Shown: piece after piece, positions 34,386 to 48,983 of the stretch | Layout of the letters: each line of letters starts with the position of its first letter | How positions within the stretch are numbered: the first letter of the stretch is position 1 | NCBI GenBank assembly: GCA_033439295.1 | Contig: JAVTLE010000021.1 | Coordinates: 1,364,009-1,428,008, forward strand | Length of the DNA: 64,000 bases | Direction of reading: 5' to 3' | Source: Deuterostichococcus epilithicus | Taxonomy: Eukaryota; Chlorophyta; Trebouxiophyceae; Prasiolales; Stichococcaceae | The notes under the pieces: model-generated | Database searches by the model: none | What the model was told of the DNA's origin: nothing | Seen by the model: only the letters and a program-made list of their open reading frames with translations | Program-made: the position numbers and the translations under genes

Positions 34386-34931
34386 ACAAAGGGGTTGCCG
34401 CCTGCGGCACGCTGGAACATTGCGAATGGATTGGGGTGTGCGCCAGCATCATCACCGCATTGCATGCTGAGGCCACCGGCCAAGTTGACAAAACAAGCCC
34501 GACCATCTGACGATTTGTAGGTCTTGCTCATTGGTCTGCTGAGGACGAAAGTAAGGGTGTGTGCACTATGTACGATTTACCTACGGTGTGCAAGTTGTGT
34601 TAGCAATCCTGAAAGTACCAACTGTGAAGGCTGAAACCACCAAATTGCAGTGACAAACGAAGTCTGCACCTGCTCACGAGCTCACAGATGGTATTGACTG
34701 GCGGCAGGCCACATCCGGCGTATTGTGAGGCGGGCAGTTGCTACCAGCTTGCTTGCACCCCCAGCCCTCAGAGCCGGGGGTCGGGGCAGCCCGGCCGTTC
34801 CCGACCATGAACTATCGACGGCGGCAGCAGGCTTGTACCTTTGTGGACAGCCTGCGCCCCCGGCCATCAGAGGATCGGCAAGGGGGAGGCTTGACGGCGG
34901 CGGCGGCGTGCCTCAGACGGCAGCTCCAGGC
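34386..34931. other. Tail-to-tail gap, 3' regions of GTPBP1-like and methyltransferase genes
   Basis: 546 bp between two converging stops. It includes a plus-strand A/T-richer stretch (about 34530-34660) fitting a 3' untranslated region. A minus-strand open frame (34531-34247) overlaps the last GTPBP1 exon and is treated as a shadow. No gene or RNA supported. Confidence 0.45.
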
Positions 34932-36461
34932 TCATTCACCCCCCCCCAGTGTTTTCCCGACCCATGTCGTCTCAAAATCAGTGTTTGCCAGCAGCCAGAT
35001 CAACTTTGCAGACTGGAAGTCGCAGCCGAGCAGCTCAGGCAGCTTGGCCTCCCACCGGCTGCGGTCGCGCGAGCTGCCCCGCATCTTCAGCGTCAGCACC
35101 ACCCAGGCGCCCGGCACCAGGTGCCGCAGCAGCGGCCGCATCGCCTTGGCGGCGTCGTTGGGGTGGGCGTTCACGTCGCTGCACAGGATGTGCGCCTTGC
35201 CGCCGTGGCGCTGCAGCTCCCGCTCCAGGGTGGGCCTGGCCGCCTGGGACATGGCTCGGATGTGCACCACGTTCTCGAGCGCTTCCACCGCAGGGTCCAG
35301 ATCCTATGAGATCATCACAAAAATCAGTTAATAATCCTGCTAGAAGGTTTGGAAAACTTCTTTTGCAATTGGTGAACCTAGCTCTTCAATATAAGGGTTT
35401 ACCGCGGGGTCGACCGCCAGCACACGGCAACCCTGCCGCGCGAGGAAGGCCGTCCACCCGCCGGGCGCCGCGCCTGCAACGGTATTGCGGAAAGCAAGCG
35501 GGTCTGTAGCCAAGGGATCCCTATTCGAGAGCACACTTCTCTGGGCCCACTTGCTTGAAAGGGTCTCTGGTGACAATTGCAAGGTGGTGAGGATGCAACG
35601 TTGAAGACTTCATGCATTGTGCCACGGAGAGAGGGCAGCACAGGAGTGCGCGCGCACCCAGGTCGATGGCGGCGGCACCCGGCGGCAGTCTGCGCTGGCG
35701 CAGCACCTGGAATACCTCCTCCACCTTGAGGTATGCCCGGCTGCAGCTGCAGCATGGCAGAGATGCCGCAGCTGAGAATCCTACCCAGTGACATTTGGCC
35801 GGTTGTGCCCAACCCGTGTCTGAAGACGCGGCGCCAGCAGGGCGACAGAAACGTCAGTTTGTAATTGTGTGGCCCGTTGCTGCTCAACGTTTGACCTCAC
35901 GTGTTGCGGCTGCGCACCTGTCGTGCCAGGCGCCCAAGTCCGGCGGCAGCTTCCAGAAGTACTGCGCCGGCCGCAGGCTGTACAGGTAGCGCAGCTGCGG
36001 CTGGTCGTCCAGCTCCACCACGTCCAGCACCCAGGAGAAGTTCACGGGGTGCAGCTCAAACACGCCCGGCAGCAGCTGCACCAGCTGCTGCTCAAAGCTG
36101 CGCGGGCTACATTGCAACCGGATCGCACCGGGTGGCGCGCCGAGCGCTACCAACGCCGCTAGCAATTCCTCCTGCAGCACTGCGGCAAGCCTCAGAGAAC
36201 AACATGTAGCATCTCGCCCAGTACAGTGCACCAAATTTGCTGTCGACTCACACTGCGCACCTGCGATTCTGCAGGCGGCGTGCCGGCGTCAAAGATGTAC
36301 AGGCGGTGGCAGTACCGACGCACGATCGATCCGCTGAGCCAAGCAAAGACTTTCTCTGGTGTTGCGGTCACATTTTCCATCTGGAACAAGCCCCTTCCGT
36401 TGAGGCGCCCAATGCTGCGGCTGGACATCAGCTCGGACGCCTGCGTGCCGCAAGCAGCCAC
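34932..36461 (-). CDS. RlmM/FtsJ-like SAM-dependent RNA methyltransferase
   Basis: The Rossmann-fold SAM motif DLGAAPGGWTAFLARQG is restored exactly when the exon ending near 35660 (AAIDLG) joins the one starting near 35477. It continues with VLAVDPA. The next exon (from about 35304) gives DLDPAVEALENVVHIRAM, KAHILCSDVNAHP and WVVLTLKMRG, fitting the catalytic Asp and Lys positions of 2'-O-methyltransferases of the FtsJ/RlmM type. The N-terminal part, from Met 36461, has VFAWLSGSIVRRYCHRLYIF and a second exon with SPRSFEQQLVQLLPGVF and LYSLRPAQYFWKLPPD, which may bind RNA. Substrate is probably rRNA, by analogy only. The C-terminus (FETTWVGKTLGGGE) reads through a homopolymeric G run, so its last residues are less certain. 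Converges with the GTPBP1-like gene. Confidence 0.75.
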
Positions 36462-37373
36462 ACTTCAAGGCCACACATCAGCAGCGCTGCCCAGACGCTG
36501 TGCAAATCCAGTGGTCTCGCACCCGATCACCGAAGCCTTCTGCAGGAAACATGCCGAGTGATGGATCGCGATGGTACATTACGAGCCTGGCCGCCAGGGA
36601 CTGACTGGAAAGGTGGAGCATCAGCGTCTGCTTGACAGGGAGTATCAGCGTCTGGCTCATGTTTGCAGTCGTCTTACTTCAGGTTCAAGTCACACGGCTG
36701 CGCTAATGCTGCACAACACAGTTTCATCGATGTGCAGAATTGTTGGAGTGCTCGAGTTCGTCATTGGAAAAAACCGGTGCCAAGCGCCTATGCAATTGCA
36801 TGGAGACAATGTGTCTGCCGGTAATGGATCACAGCGGGATTGGATCGGTGTGAATTGCGTCAAGCGCGTCTGCCGACTCCAACCTCGGTTCGTTCCGACA
36901 GCCGCCAGCTGCTTGTCTGGCGGCACATCATCTTTGGTTCAAATTGTCCCCGCAAATGGAGACGTACTCCAGAGAGCAGGCTAGCAGAGTGGATCCGATC
37001 GGGTCTGCAAGGCCAGACCAATAAAGACACAGCACGTGGATCGAGGGGTAGGCTTGGGCTAACTGGAGACTGAGGTGTGATGCACAGGAAGGACGTCTAG
37101 GCAGAAGCGTGACGCCTAGACGAGTAACTAGCAGAGCAACACAGGTTACAGAAAGAGAACCTAGCACCGCCGCGTCCCCCGCGGTCCAAGACAAAATGTC
37201 CAGCCCTGCTCATCGTCGGCGTTGCCCTCAGCCCAATCGCCCTCAGGGACCGGATCCGTTCTATATCTCTTGGGTGCGCCCGCATTTGCCCAGCGGCAGC
37301 ACTGATCCTTGCCGCCAGATATCGCTGCCGGATCTTTAGTTTTGCTGATTGCACCCAGAGTCTGCAGTGAAAG
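36462..37373. other. Gap between methyltransferase and thioesterase genes
   Basis: 912 bp between two minus-strand genes. It should hold the promoter of the methyltransferase gene and the 3' untranslated region of the thioesterase gene. No open frame has a recognisable product. The stretch 36700-37000 is A/T-richer than the surrounding exons. Confidence 0.4.
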
Positions 37374-38584
37374 CTATGTGAGGACCTTGTCCAGCCATGT
37401 CTTGAATTCCTCCAGCTCCTCTGGCCTCGCTTCATGTCCCATTCCAGCATACTTCGAGAAGTTCACGTTGGCGCCGGCTGCCTTTAGCTTCTCGTAGCTC
37501 GCAAGGCCGTACTCGTATCGGACCTGCAGCATGAAATTGGACCTCTTCATGCTGCGCTGTACATGGCTTTGCAATCAATTGACATCCTACAACAATGTGC
37601 CGTGTAGATCAGCGACTGAACCAACAGTGAGTGTTCAGACAGCTGCAGCATGCTCACGACTTGGTCCGATGTGCCGTGCGCCATCCACAGCGGCGTGCCC
37701 TTGTTCGCCACCGACAGCACCTCCTCGTCGGGCAGCGTCAGCCAGGTTGACAGGCCGGCGACGCCGGCCAGCTTCAGCTGCGACCTCAGCAGCAGCAGCG
37801 CGACTGCGCCGCCCTGTGAGAAGCCAGCTACCACTACCCTGGGTGAGCGGCACGAGCTCAGGTTAGTCGACACACATCAGCTGCCCTGCGTCTGCCATGC
37901 TGTTTGCCTTGGCGGCAGTGGCAAAGCCGTACTGCTGCACGCAGGTGGCATCGGGGTCAGCTCTGCTCACTTGACGCCTGTGGACTGTTCCTCCTTAACA
38001 AGGTCCTCTATCAGCTGCGCGCTCTCCTTGAGGCCCACAACGTCTTCCCTCTGATCAATTTTGTCCAGGCTGGTAATGTCGAACCTGCATTGAGGCGCAA
38101 GGTGTGGGACACTGCCGCGATTGTGGGGAAGCCATGCGTGTTCGGAACCCTCAGTGTCCGACACTGCCATATTCGTGTTCGATGCACAGCTCACCAGCCA
38201 GTCATTCGCATGCCCATGTTGACCGTGATCGGTCGCTGCACAAGCACACTCGGCTGGGTGAGCATGTGGTATAGGGCGGCTGGCGGTGTTTCATGGCGTA
38301 TCAGCTGTAGCAACATAAACTTTCGCTTTCAGGTTACCTCGGTCGCTGTCGGGAAGATGAACTTGATGTTGGGCAGCTCTGGTGCAAACATCTGTGCAAC
38401 GCCCGCCCAGCTGCAGCAGCAACACATCTGCTGTGGTTTTAGGATGCGGGACGGAAGCGGATAGCAAGGTCAACTAGCGCAACTCTCCTTTCGCTCACCC
38501 TGCTCCCGTGTCCCCAAGTCCATGGAGCATAATCACAGTTCCTTCATGCCTCGCCTGCGGCGCCACTATGATCGGCTTCGCCAT
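37374..38584 (-). CDS. Acyl-protein thioesterase / lysophospholipase (APT type)
   Basis: Small alpha/beta hydrolases of this family remove palmitate from proteins or acyl chains from lysophospholipids. The N-terminal exon from Met 38584 reads IVAPQARHEGTVIMLHGLGD, with the family's HGLGD oxyanion-side motif. Further exons give LPNIKFIFPTATE, RPITVNMGMRMTGW and SLDKIDQREDVVGLKES, all in family order. The nucleophile is in VVAGFSQGGAVALLL. The acid is in MAHGTSDQVV and the His in YAGMGHEARPEEL, so the catalytic triad is complete. It ends WLDKVLT. Length (roughly 230-240 residues) suits the family. The frame extends upstream of 38584 to 39058 without a targeting-like start, so I keep the Met next to the conserved block. 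Head-to-head with RAD51. Confidence 0.88.
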
Positions 38585-39153
38585 TGCTGAGATGGTGAAT
38601 GTCGATCGGCTCGTCACTGGATTCTGCTGGAGCCTCCGTGCGGGATTGATCGGGCTGGCTGAGCACTGCTTGCCAATCAGGGCTGCTCCACGAGTGACGC
38701 TGAGTGCACAGGAAGTGAGCAGGCAAACGGAGACTGGCGAGCGGATGCCATGCATTGGGTCCGTAGTCACGATGACCACGACGTCAAGAAGGAAGTGTTC
38801 CTGGCGTGTACGCTTCACGGCGTGCGCCGAGGGCGCTGTCGCTGCGAGTGTGTCGTACTCAGGCGGGACTGTAGTGCTGGGAATCCGGTCACCGGCATGA
38901 CATGGCGTGCTGCGCTTGAAACATACTGCCGACGTGAGTCTCCGCTCCTTCAACTTGCAAGCGTATCCTCTGCCAACTGTGCAGTTCTCAACATCGCTAG
39001 CGTGCTTTTGCCACAACCCAGTATCTTGGGCTTGTGTTGGCTTGAAAGTGGCAGGCACAACCCGCGCTCAGAAGGGCTGTTCGCTCGCTTTTTGCATCTG
39101 CTCCGTGAGGTCAATCGCGAGCGAGCCTGGCCTCGCAGACCTCATAGCCCGCA
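38585..39153. promoter_or_regulatory. Shared upstream region of thioesterase and RAD51 genes
   Basis: 569 bp between diverging starts. It carries both leaders and promoters. No clear TATA element or conserved gene was found. Confidence 0.35.
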
Positions 39154-41635
39154 ATGGAGGCGGCCACGAGGCCTGAGGAGGAGGAGGCGCAGGCCGCTGG
39201 CGAGGAGGAAGAGGGCTATGTGCAGGCCGTGAATGAGCCCATTGAGCGCCTTGCGGTGCGCACAGTCACCTTCAGGCGGACGCTCCGATCCACGTGTGGG
39301 CTACTGCCAATCTTGGTGGTTGAGCATTCGAAATGTATATTGTAAGATCACCGTCATGTGTATCCTGTACGGCAGACTCCAACGCTTCTAAGCACGGCAC
39401 TGAGTAGATGCATCCTTCGAACCTCCAGGAGCTCGGTATCGCGGCAGCGGACATAAAAAAGCTTAAGGAGGCATCGTTCCATGTCATCGAGGCAGTTGCA
39501 CACGCCACCAAGCGCGAGCTGCTGCAGGTCAAGGGCCTCAGCGAAGCCAAGGTCAACAAGATCAAGGAAGCAGGTGTGCGACCTGTTGGATATATGTCAG
39601 CACGTGCAAAAGCTGGCAGCAACTCAGACACACACCGCCGGCAGAGACTGACGGCAGGGACTGGCACTGACGGGGGTTTCCTTGTCCCCTTGCAGCCGGC
39701 AAGAACTGCTACATGGGCTTTGTGACCGCGACGGACATAGCGCTGCAGCGGCGAGAGCTGCTGAAGATCACCACCGGCTGCAAGGAGGTGGACGCCATCC
39801 TGGAAGGTGCGGTCCGCCTGGCAAGCCGCCCGGCAGCTGAGCCATACGCCTTCGTGACACTGCCCTGCCGGCTGATCTTTGATGTCGAGCAGGCGCCTCC
39901 TGTACAGCCCTGTCCGGGTTTTCACAGGCGGCATGGAGAGCGGCGCCATTACGGAGCTGTACGGAGAGTACCGCACAGGAAAGACGCAGATGTGTCACAC
40001 GCTTGCAGTCACCTGCCAGGTGCGAGTCGTGCTTGCTCGTGAGCTCTGCCAGGAAAGCTTTGTCTGCAGATGATTGTGCCCACGACTGTTGTCTACCGCA
40101 TGTGGCGGTCCAGCCCACTTGCTTCTTTCAAACTGCAGCTGCCGATAAACATGGGCGGCGCAGAGGGCAAGGCCATGTACATCGACACAGAGGGCACCTT
40201 CCGGCCAGAGCGGCTACAGCAGATAGCAGAGAGGTGCACCGCACTGTGGAATCGTCTCCCTTCTCCCTCCCTTCTCCCTCCCTCCTGCAAGTTGGCGCCG
40301 CATGCCATCTTTTGCTTGACCTTTCTGCTCCTTTGGCCTGCTGTCACGTTGCGGGTGGTGAGCAGGGCCGCACATGACTAACGTCAACTCCGGCTTACGG
40401 CAGGGCTTCCTGACAGAACTTCAAGTTCGCAACACTGTGTGCTGCTCGACGAGGACTCAAACGTCCCGCATATGAACCCTGTGTGACCATGCGAATCCCA
40501 CCCTACCGGCGCCACCGCAGGTACGGCATGAACCCGGAGGACGTGCTGGACAACGTAGCCTATGCGCGTGCGCACAACACGGAGCAACAGGGGGACCTGC
40601 TGCAGGCGGCCGCCAGCATGCTGGCAGAATCGCGCTTCGCGCTCATCATCGTGGACTCCGCCACCGCGCTGTACCGCGTCGAGTACCTCGGGCGCGGCGA
40701 GCTGGCCGGCCGGCAAAATATGCTGGGTGGGTGGGCTGATGCACCTGGCGAACACTGTTTTGTGGTCGCTAGTGAAGGCGTCTCAGCTAGTACTAAGAAT
40801 TGGCCTAGGTCCGCGGCAAGTTCAGAACATAGCGGGCCAGGGGAGCTGTCACAGATGTGCACTGATGCCGACCCTGTCGTGGCGTGCAGGCCGCTTCCTG
40901 CGCGCCCTGGGAAAGCTCGCGGCGCAGTTTGGCGTGGCAGTCGTCATCACGAACCAGGTGCGGCTCAGGTCGGCACGCACGTCAATCAGGGCGGTTCGTG
41001 GCATCTGCCTACCCGCAGCAGCACCTGCAACAGCAAGGCCGCTGGATCTCATGCTCGATTCGCCCCCAACAGCTGTCGACTCAGGTGCAGCACCAGGGAA
41101 AGCCTTGCATGTCTCATGGCGGCTCGCTCATCAGCCTCGTCAGCCTCATGTTTACGGTGCACCGGCGCAGGTGGTTGCTGCCAACCTGGACGGCGGCGCC
41201 ATGTTTGCGGGACCTTCGGTGAAGCCCATCGGCGGCAACATTATGGCGCACGCCACCACCACACGGCTGTACCTGAAGAAGGGACGCGGCGACAACCGCA
41301 ACATGAAAGTGAGAAGGCCTGGACACGCTCATGCTTGGCGGATGGCGTGAAGTGCGACTGACGACGTGTCATCTTGAGACTGTCGATCGGCGCCACATAG
41401 TGGACGAATGTCAGTGTGCCGCGGGCGAAGTGGCAACATACCATGGCCTTGGCACTGCGCAGATCATGGCGTCACCGTCCCTTGGCGAGCGTGACGCTAG
41501 CTTCAGCATCGGACCGGACGGCGTCTCAGGTGGGTACATGAGCCTGTGAGCCTGGGCAGGGTTGATTGCATGACTGCTGATGGATGCCGTTGCTGTTCAG
41601 AGGCAGACTGGCGCCTACAACAGCTCCAGACTTAA
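39154..41635 (+). CDS. RAD51: RAD51 recombinase
   Basis: RAD51 forms filaments on single-stranded DNA and drives strand exchange in homologous repair. An acidic N-terminus ([19 protein letters not shown]) leads to the HhH DNA-binding domain, with [19 protein letters not shown] and [15 protein letters not shown]. The ATPase core has Walker [10 protein letters not shown] (usually GEFRTGKTQ), [16 protein letters not shown] and [18 protein letters not shown]. It continues with [20 protein letters not shown], Walker [21 protein letters not shown] and [10 protein letters not shown]. The end of the core is [20 protein letters not shown]. The last two exons join as [18 protein letters not shown], then [11 protein letters not shown] and a stop TAA at 41633-41635. 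RAD51 rather than DMC1 is favoured by LPINMGG...[18 protein letters not shown] and [13 protein letters not shown]. Around eleven exons. Head-to-head with the thioesterase, tail-to-tail with MetAP2. Confidence 0.93.
40255..40287 (+). repeat. Polypyrimidine repeat in a RAD51 intron
   Basis: A run of CCCTTCT/CCCTCC steps, nearly pure pyrimidine, lies shortly after the exon ending in ERLQQIAER. It is a simple repeat with no coding role. Confidence 0.7.
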
Positions 41636-42024
41636 AGCTTGCATGCAGCGCGCTGGAGCAAGTCGAGCCTGTTCGTCTGACGGCTTTAGGAATGCCCATG
41701 CAGATGCCACCGAATGATCAGACGAGCATTAGAATCATGAGGAAGCGGACGCGGTGTATCTTAGCAGGTGTAGGTGGCTTTATTTGATGGATAGGCAGTC
41801 ACCGTGCGTGAGGCAGACATTTCTTGCAAGGTTTCGGCACATCTGTGCAAGATGCTTGGCGCCGCCGATGTGGTGCTGAATCCTGACCCCATGTGAAACG
41901 ATCGCTACATTCGATTCCCAGCTCACATCCAAAATCGTACCCATGAAGCCATTCGACTCTCGTTCGTTCTTCAGTTGCCGCAACACAGGCACAGAATGGC
42001 CCTGCTGCTCCAAGGGGCTCGCCT
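41636..42024. other. Tail-to-tail gap between RAD51 and MetAP2 genes
   Basis: 389 bp of converging 3' untranslated sequence; no gene, RNA or clear poly(A) signal seen. Confidence 0.5.
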
Positions 42025-45151
<3,127 letters not shown>

Positions 45152-45802
45152 GAGTCTGTCTCAGGTACGTTCACAGGCGAACAAGAAGCGGTCCGGCGCA
45201 ACGAGTGTTGGCCTGTCGTCTGCGACCCTTGCAGTTGCACTGGCGACGGAGTGCCTGGTTTGCCGGGCCTTAGCTGCAAGGAAAGTTTGTCAGTCAGTTG
45301 CTTCCACTCCTCACACCGCAACATCCTGTGCTTCCCTGCCTTTGTGCGGTCGGTGTGTTGGCCAGCAGCGGGATGGCACATACGTCAGGTGCAGGCGCCT
45401 CCGGGGGCTTCCACAGGTGGCGCCCGATCATCTGGAGTAGGCGCGCCCGTCAGATCCAGTGCTTTTATCGGCTGCACCTGTCTGTCTGCGGGCTTGTGTG
45501 ACACATGCTGCCTGGTGCTGCGCGACACCACGGCGCACGCGCTCCAATATCACCGTCTCGAGGAACGGCCTTGAAATTGCTTTCGGGTGAGTGTGCACGC
45601 CCGCAGCCGTTGCGCACCAGCACGCCTTGCTGATCGCAGGGCATGACCAGCGCATGCAATACGTCGGCTTGCTCTCAACATCTCCTTTCGATGCATTGCA
45701 GACTCCTCGCAGTTTGTTCTCGCCAAGAGGGGGCCGCCCTGCACAGCTCACCGACGTGGCACCCGGAGGGTGGCGGCGGCGGCGTTGGGCGGCACCGACA
45801 GC
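45152..45802. promoter_or_regulatory. Shared upstream region of MetAP2 and EMB8-type hydrolase genes
   Basis: 651 bp between diverging starts. Several overlapping open frames exist but none has a family signature. It probably contains two promoters and leaders. Confidence 0.35.
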
Positions 45803-48485
45803 ATGATGCAGCTGACATCAGTGCCGTGGGCGGCCATCGCCGGCTCGCTCGCCGCTGGGGTGGGCGTAGCGGCCTTTGCAGATGCGCGCAGGAAGTCTGG
45901 GTGGGTCTCACCAGCTCAGCCATGATGCTCTGGAGATGGGTGTCGAGTGCTGCAGTCCGGCTTCGGCTGGGCGTTGCCGGATGCAGCTGCACAGGGCAAC
46001 CTCGCAATGATGCCGGAGCGCAGTGCAACACAAGTGGCCTGTCGCACGTCGCAGGGTGCCGCAGTTGCAGTACAAGAAGTCTCGCTTCAACAAGGACACC
46101 CTGGCGCGCTGCCCCAGCCTGACGGCGCTGTACAAGGCGTGCCCGTTCCTGACGAACGGGCACGTGGAGACCATCTTCGCAGCAGGTGAGCAGTGGAACG
46201 CCAGCAGGGTGTTGGAAGTCAGAGTGGTGCTACCAGCCCGCTGCGACGCCTGCCCAGGCATGTGCACAGCGCAAGGCAGCTCATGCCCGAACCAAGCCAG
46301 GCAAATTACCTGATCACCAGGACAGCAACCTGCTGTACCTGCACAGTGTGCCGGAGAGACCCCGGGGTGCAGTACTACCGGCGCTGCGTCATCATGCCGG
46401 ACGGCGCAGCCATCGCGCTGGACTTCGAGCTGCTGCCGCCAGAAAAGGTGCACCAGAGGCACAGTACAGGCACAATACCTGCATGGCCTCTCTGCCAGGG
46501 CACGTAAACAAGCACCGGTCGCACGTGCTGGAGCTTTCTCCAGAGGTGCCCTGGGTCCAAAGGAGCTCACGAAGCAAGCTCAGAGCCAGCAACCTGGGTG
46601 ATGTGCAGGAGCTGCCTGCGGACGCGCCAGTGGTGCTGATCCTCCCCGGGCTGACGGGTAAACGCCGGCGACACCCTTGCCTGGCAACAGAGTCTCTAGT
46701 CTGCACTGTCCCAGCCACTCCTTGATTCCGCCTGCCTGAGCTGATGCTGCGTCAACTCCCGCAGGCGGCTCGCACGATGTGTATGTCCAGCACATGGTGA
46801 GGCAGACACGGGCGCAGGGGCTGCGCGCTGTCGTGTTTAACGGGCGAGGTAGGAGCTGTCAAGACCGTGTCCGTCACAGTTGATGCCTCAATCAGTCGTG
46901 GCCCAGTTCAAGGCGGCAATCTCAATCATGACTGGCCAGGTGCCCTGATCCCTGGCCCTAGAGAAGTGAATGCTGTGCACCAACTGCTTCTTACCTGTCG
47001 CAGGCACCTCTGATAGCCCGGTGACCACGCCGCAGTTTTACTCGGCATCGTACACGGACGACACGCGGCGGGTGACCAACCACCTGGTGGAGCAGTATCC
47101 AGATTCGCCCTTCCTCGCCGTCGGCTGGAGCCTGGGCGCCAACATTCTCATGCGGTAAGCTCCTGCGGCCAGTAGGCGCCGCGGTGGGTGTCGAAGTGGG
47201 TGCTGAGACAGCACACGCCTGCTGCTCTACGGCTTTCAAGACGCACAGCAGTCCCTCGATGCCTGTGTCACTGAGTGCAGGTATCTGGGCGAGGAGGGCG
47301 CAAAGGCGCCATTCGTGGCGGCGGCATCCCTGTGTGAGTCCCTCCTGCTTGTTCTGCCCCGTCGTGCATGGAGGCCAAATCTACACAGCTTGGTAAGACG
47401 ATCTACATGCTGGCATCTGCTGTTGCACTGCCATGCTCCCTCCCCTCATTTCAGCGGTCTGCTCTGCAGGCAACCCATTCAATCTGCCACTATCAAACGC
47501 CAACTTTGAGAGAGGCTTCAACAGGTTCTACGACTATAGGCTCGCTCAGTCGCTCAGCAAGATCTATAAAAGGTCTGAATGTTGCTCTGCTTCGCTCTGC
47601 TCTGCTCTGCGCCGCCCTTCCTTGTGCAAGCACGAATGGCTCAAAACTCAGAGGTTGTGCGGTGCGCACTGCTTCCAGGCACATGCCAATTTTTCTACGG
47701 CGTGCGAACGAGTTTGATTTCGACACCGAGCTGGCAGCCAAGTGCACGACCATTCGGCAGTTTGATGACGCCATCACCAGGGTGGCATTTGGTGAGCTGT
47801 GACGCCTGTGCCACTTGGCCAGTTGCTTGTCTTGATCCGCAGCGCACCGTCTCCGCGTGTCTGAACATCCTGCAGGCAACGCTGTACCCTCACTGAACCC
47901 TGCCGCCTGCTGGCAGGCTGGCCGAGCGTGGATGCGTACTATGAGGGCTCCTCATCAGCGCTGTCAGTGCCCCACATCACAATCCCGCTGCTCTGCATCC
48001 AGGTGTGACATGCCTTGCGGTTTGCTGCTCGTGGCCCTCACACCTGTGACCGTTTGGACTCCTTGCCCTGCTCTCTCTGCTTGCAACCTTTGCATGCGTT
48101 CAACGCCAGATGGCCGTGCGCAGGCTGCGGACGACCCGATCGCGCCCAAGGAGGCCATCCCATACGCGGCGCTGGCGGCAAACGACAACTGCATCCTTTC
48201 AGGCAGGCAGTGCCACCGCTTGATTGACCTGCGATGCGCTGAGCGAACCTCAAGGTGCATGAGCCGGGGCATGCAGGTGTCTCAAGGCGCTGATGTCCTC
48301 AGTGCGTTTGTGCAGTCACCCACACCGGCGGACATCTGGGTTGGGTGAACCCAGCGGACGTTCTTGGCGCGCCAGCGGTGCACTCCGGAGTCGTGGAATT
48401 CTTTGCAGCCATCCTGAGCAGGAGCAGGAGGGAACAGCCAACAGCAGAGCCGGACCCAGCGGCACCGAAACCCGTGCGGGCGTGA
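45803..48485 (+). CDS. EMB8/ABHD1-3-type alpha/beta hydrolase
   Basis: The N-terminal exon (Met 45803, Met again at 45806) has a hydrophobic stretch, WAAIAGSLAAGVGVAAF, fitting a membrane anchor, and joins in phase to VPQLQYKKSRFNKDT. Next is PFLTNGHVETIFAA, a hallmark of plant EMB8-like and animal ABHD1/3 proteins. Following exons give YYRRCVIMPDGAAIALDFEL and VVLILPGLTGGSHDVYVQHM. Then VFNGRGTSDSPVTTPQFYSA, the nucleophile elbow AVGWSLGANILM, NPFNLPLSNANFERGFNRFY, and VPHITIPLLCIQAADDPIAP, which carries the acid. The His lies in TGGHLGWVNP. The triad is therefore complete. The Pro/Ser-rich tail ends at TGA 48483-48485. Relatives include phospholipases and lipases; the substrate here is unknown. 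About eleven exons, with several introns under 150 bp. Confidence 0.88.
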
Positions 48486-48983
48486 ACATGACAAGGTCGA
48501 CAACACCAGTATTCATTCAGGAACAACCACAGTCGGAAGACTGTCGTCGTGTTTGTTTGCAGTTTGATTCTCAACGGCTGCTATTCCTATAGGGGTGGTG
48601 TATTGCGGGCTGTACATACCTTATCAGGGTATCAGGTTCTTCACAGTATTTGCATTGCATGACTACAAATTGCACACTCTTCAACTGCGCTTCGCTAATC
48701 AAATCTGATCTGAGGCACACGCGCACTACAAAGAATAGGTACAGCCAGCAACATGGCGGCTAGGTCCCGGATCTCACACAGGCGTCCTTACTGGATATAC
48801 ACATGCCACCGACAGCAGGTTTCTTCTCTCAAAGTCTGCCCTCAGCCCGGCTTGTCTCAGTAATCAAAGCTTTTTATAAGCTCTCAGGCGAGAACGAGCC
48901 CGTGGTGCGCCGACGGCAGACGGCAGGAAGGGACTGGCAATGTCAGCAGCCAGCCCTGCACACGTCGTCCAAGCGTGCAGCCG
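48486..48983. other. Tail-to-tail gap between hydrolase and ycf45-like genes
   Basis: 498 bp holding two 3' untranslated regions. The part 48590-48720 is A/T-rich. No gene or RNA seen. Confidence 0.5.

Noticed and set aside
34247-34531. Minus-strand frame of 94 codons overlapping the end of the GTPBP1-like gene
   Set aside because: It runs antisense through the conserved last exon and shows no family signature.
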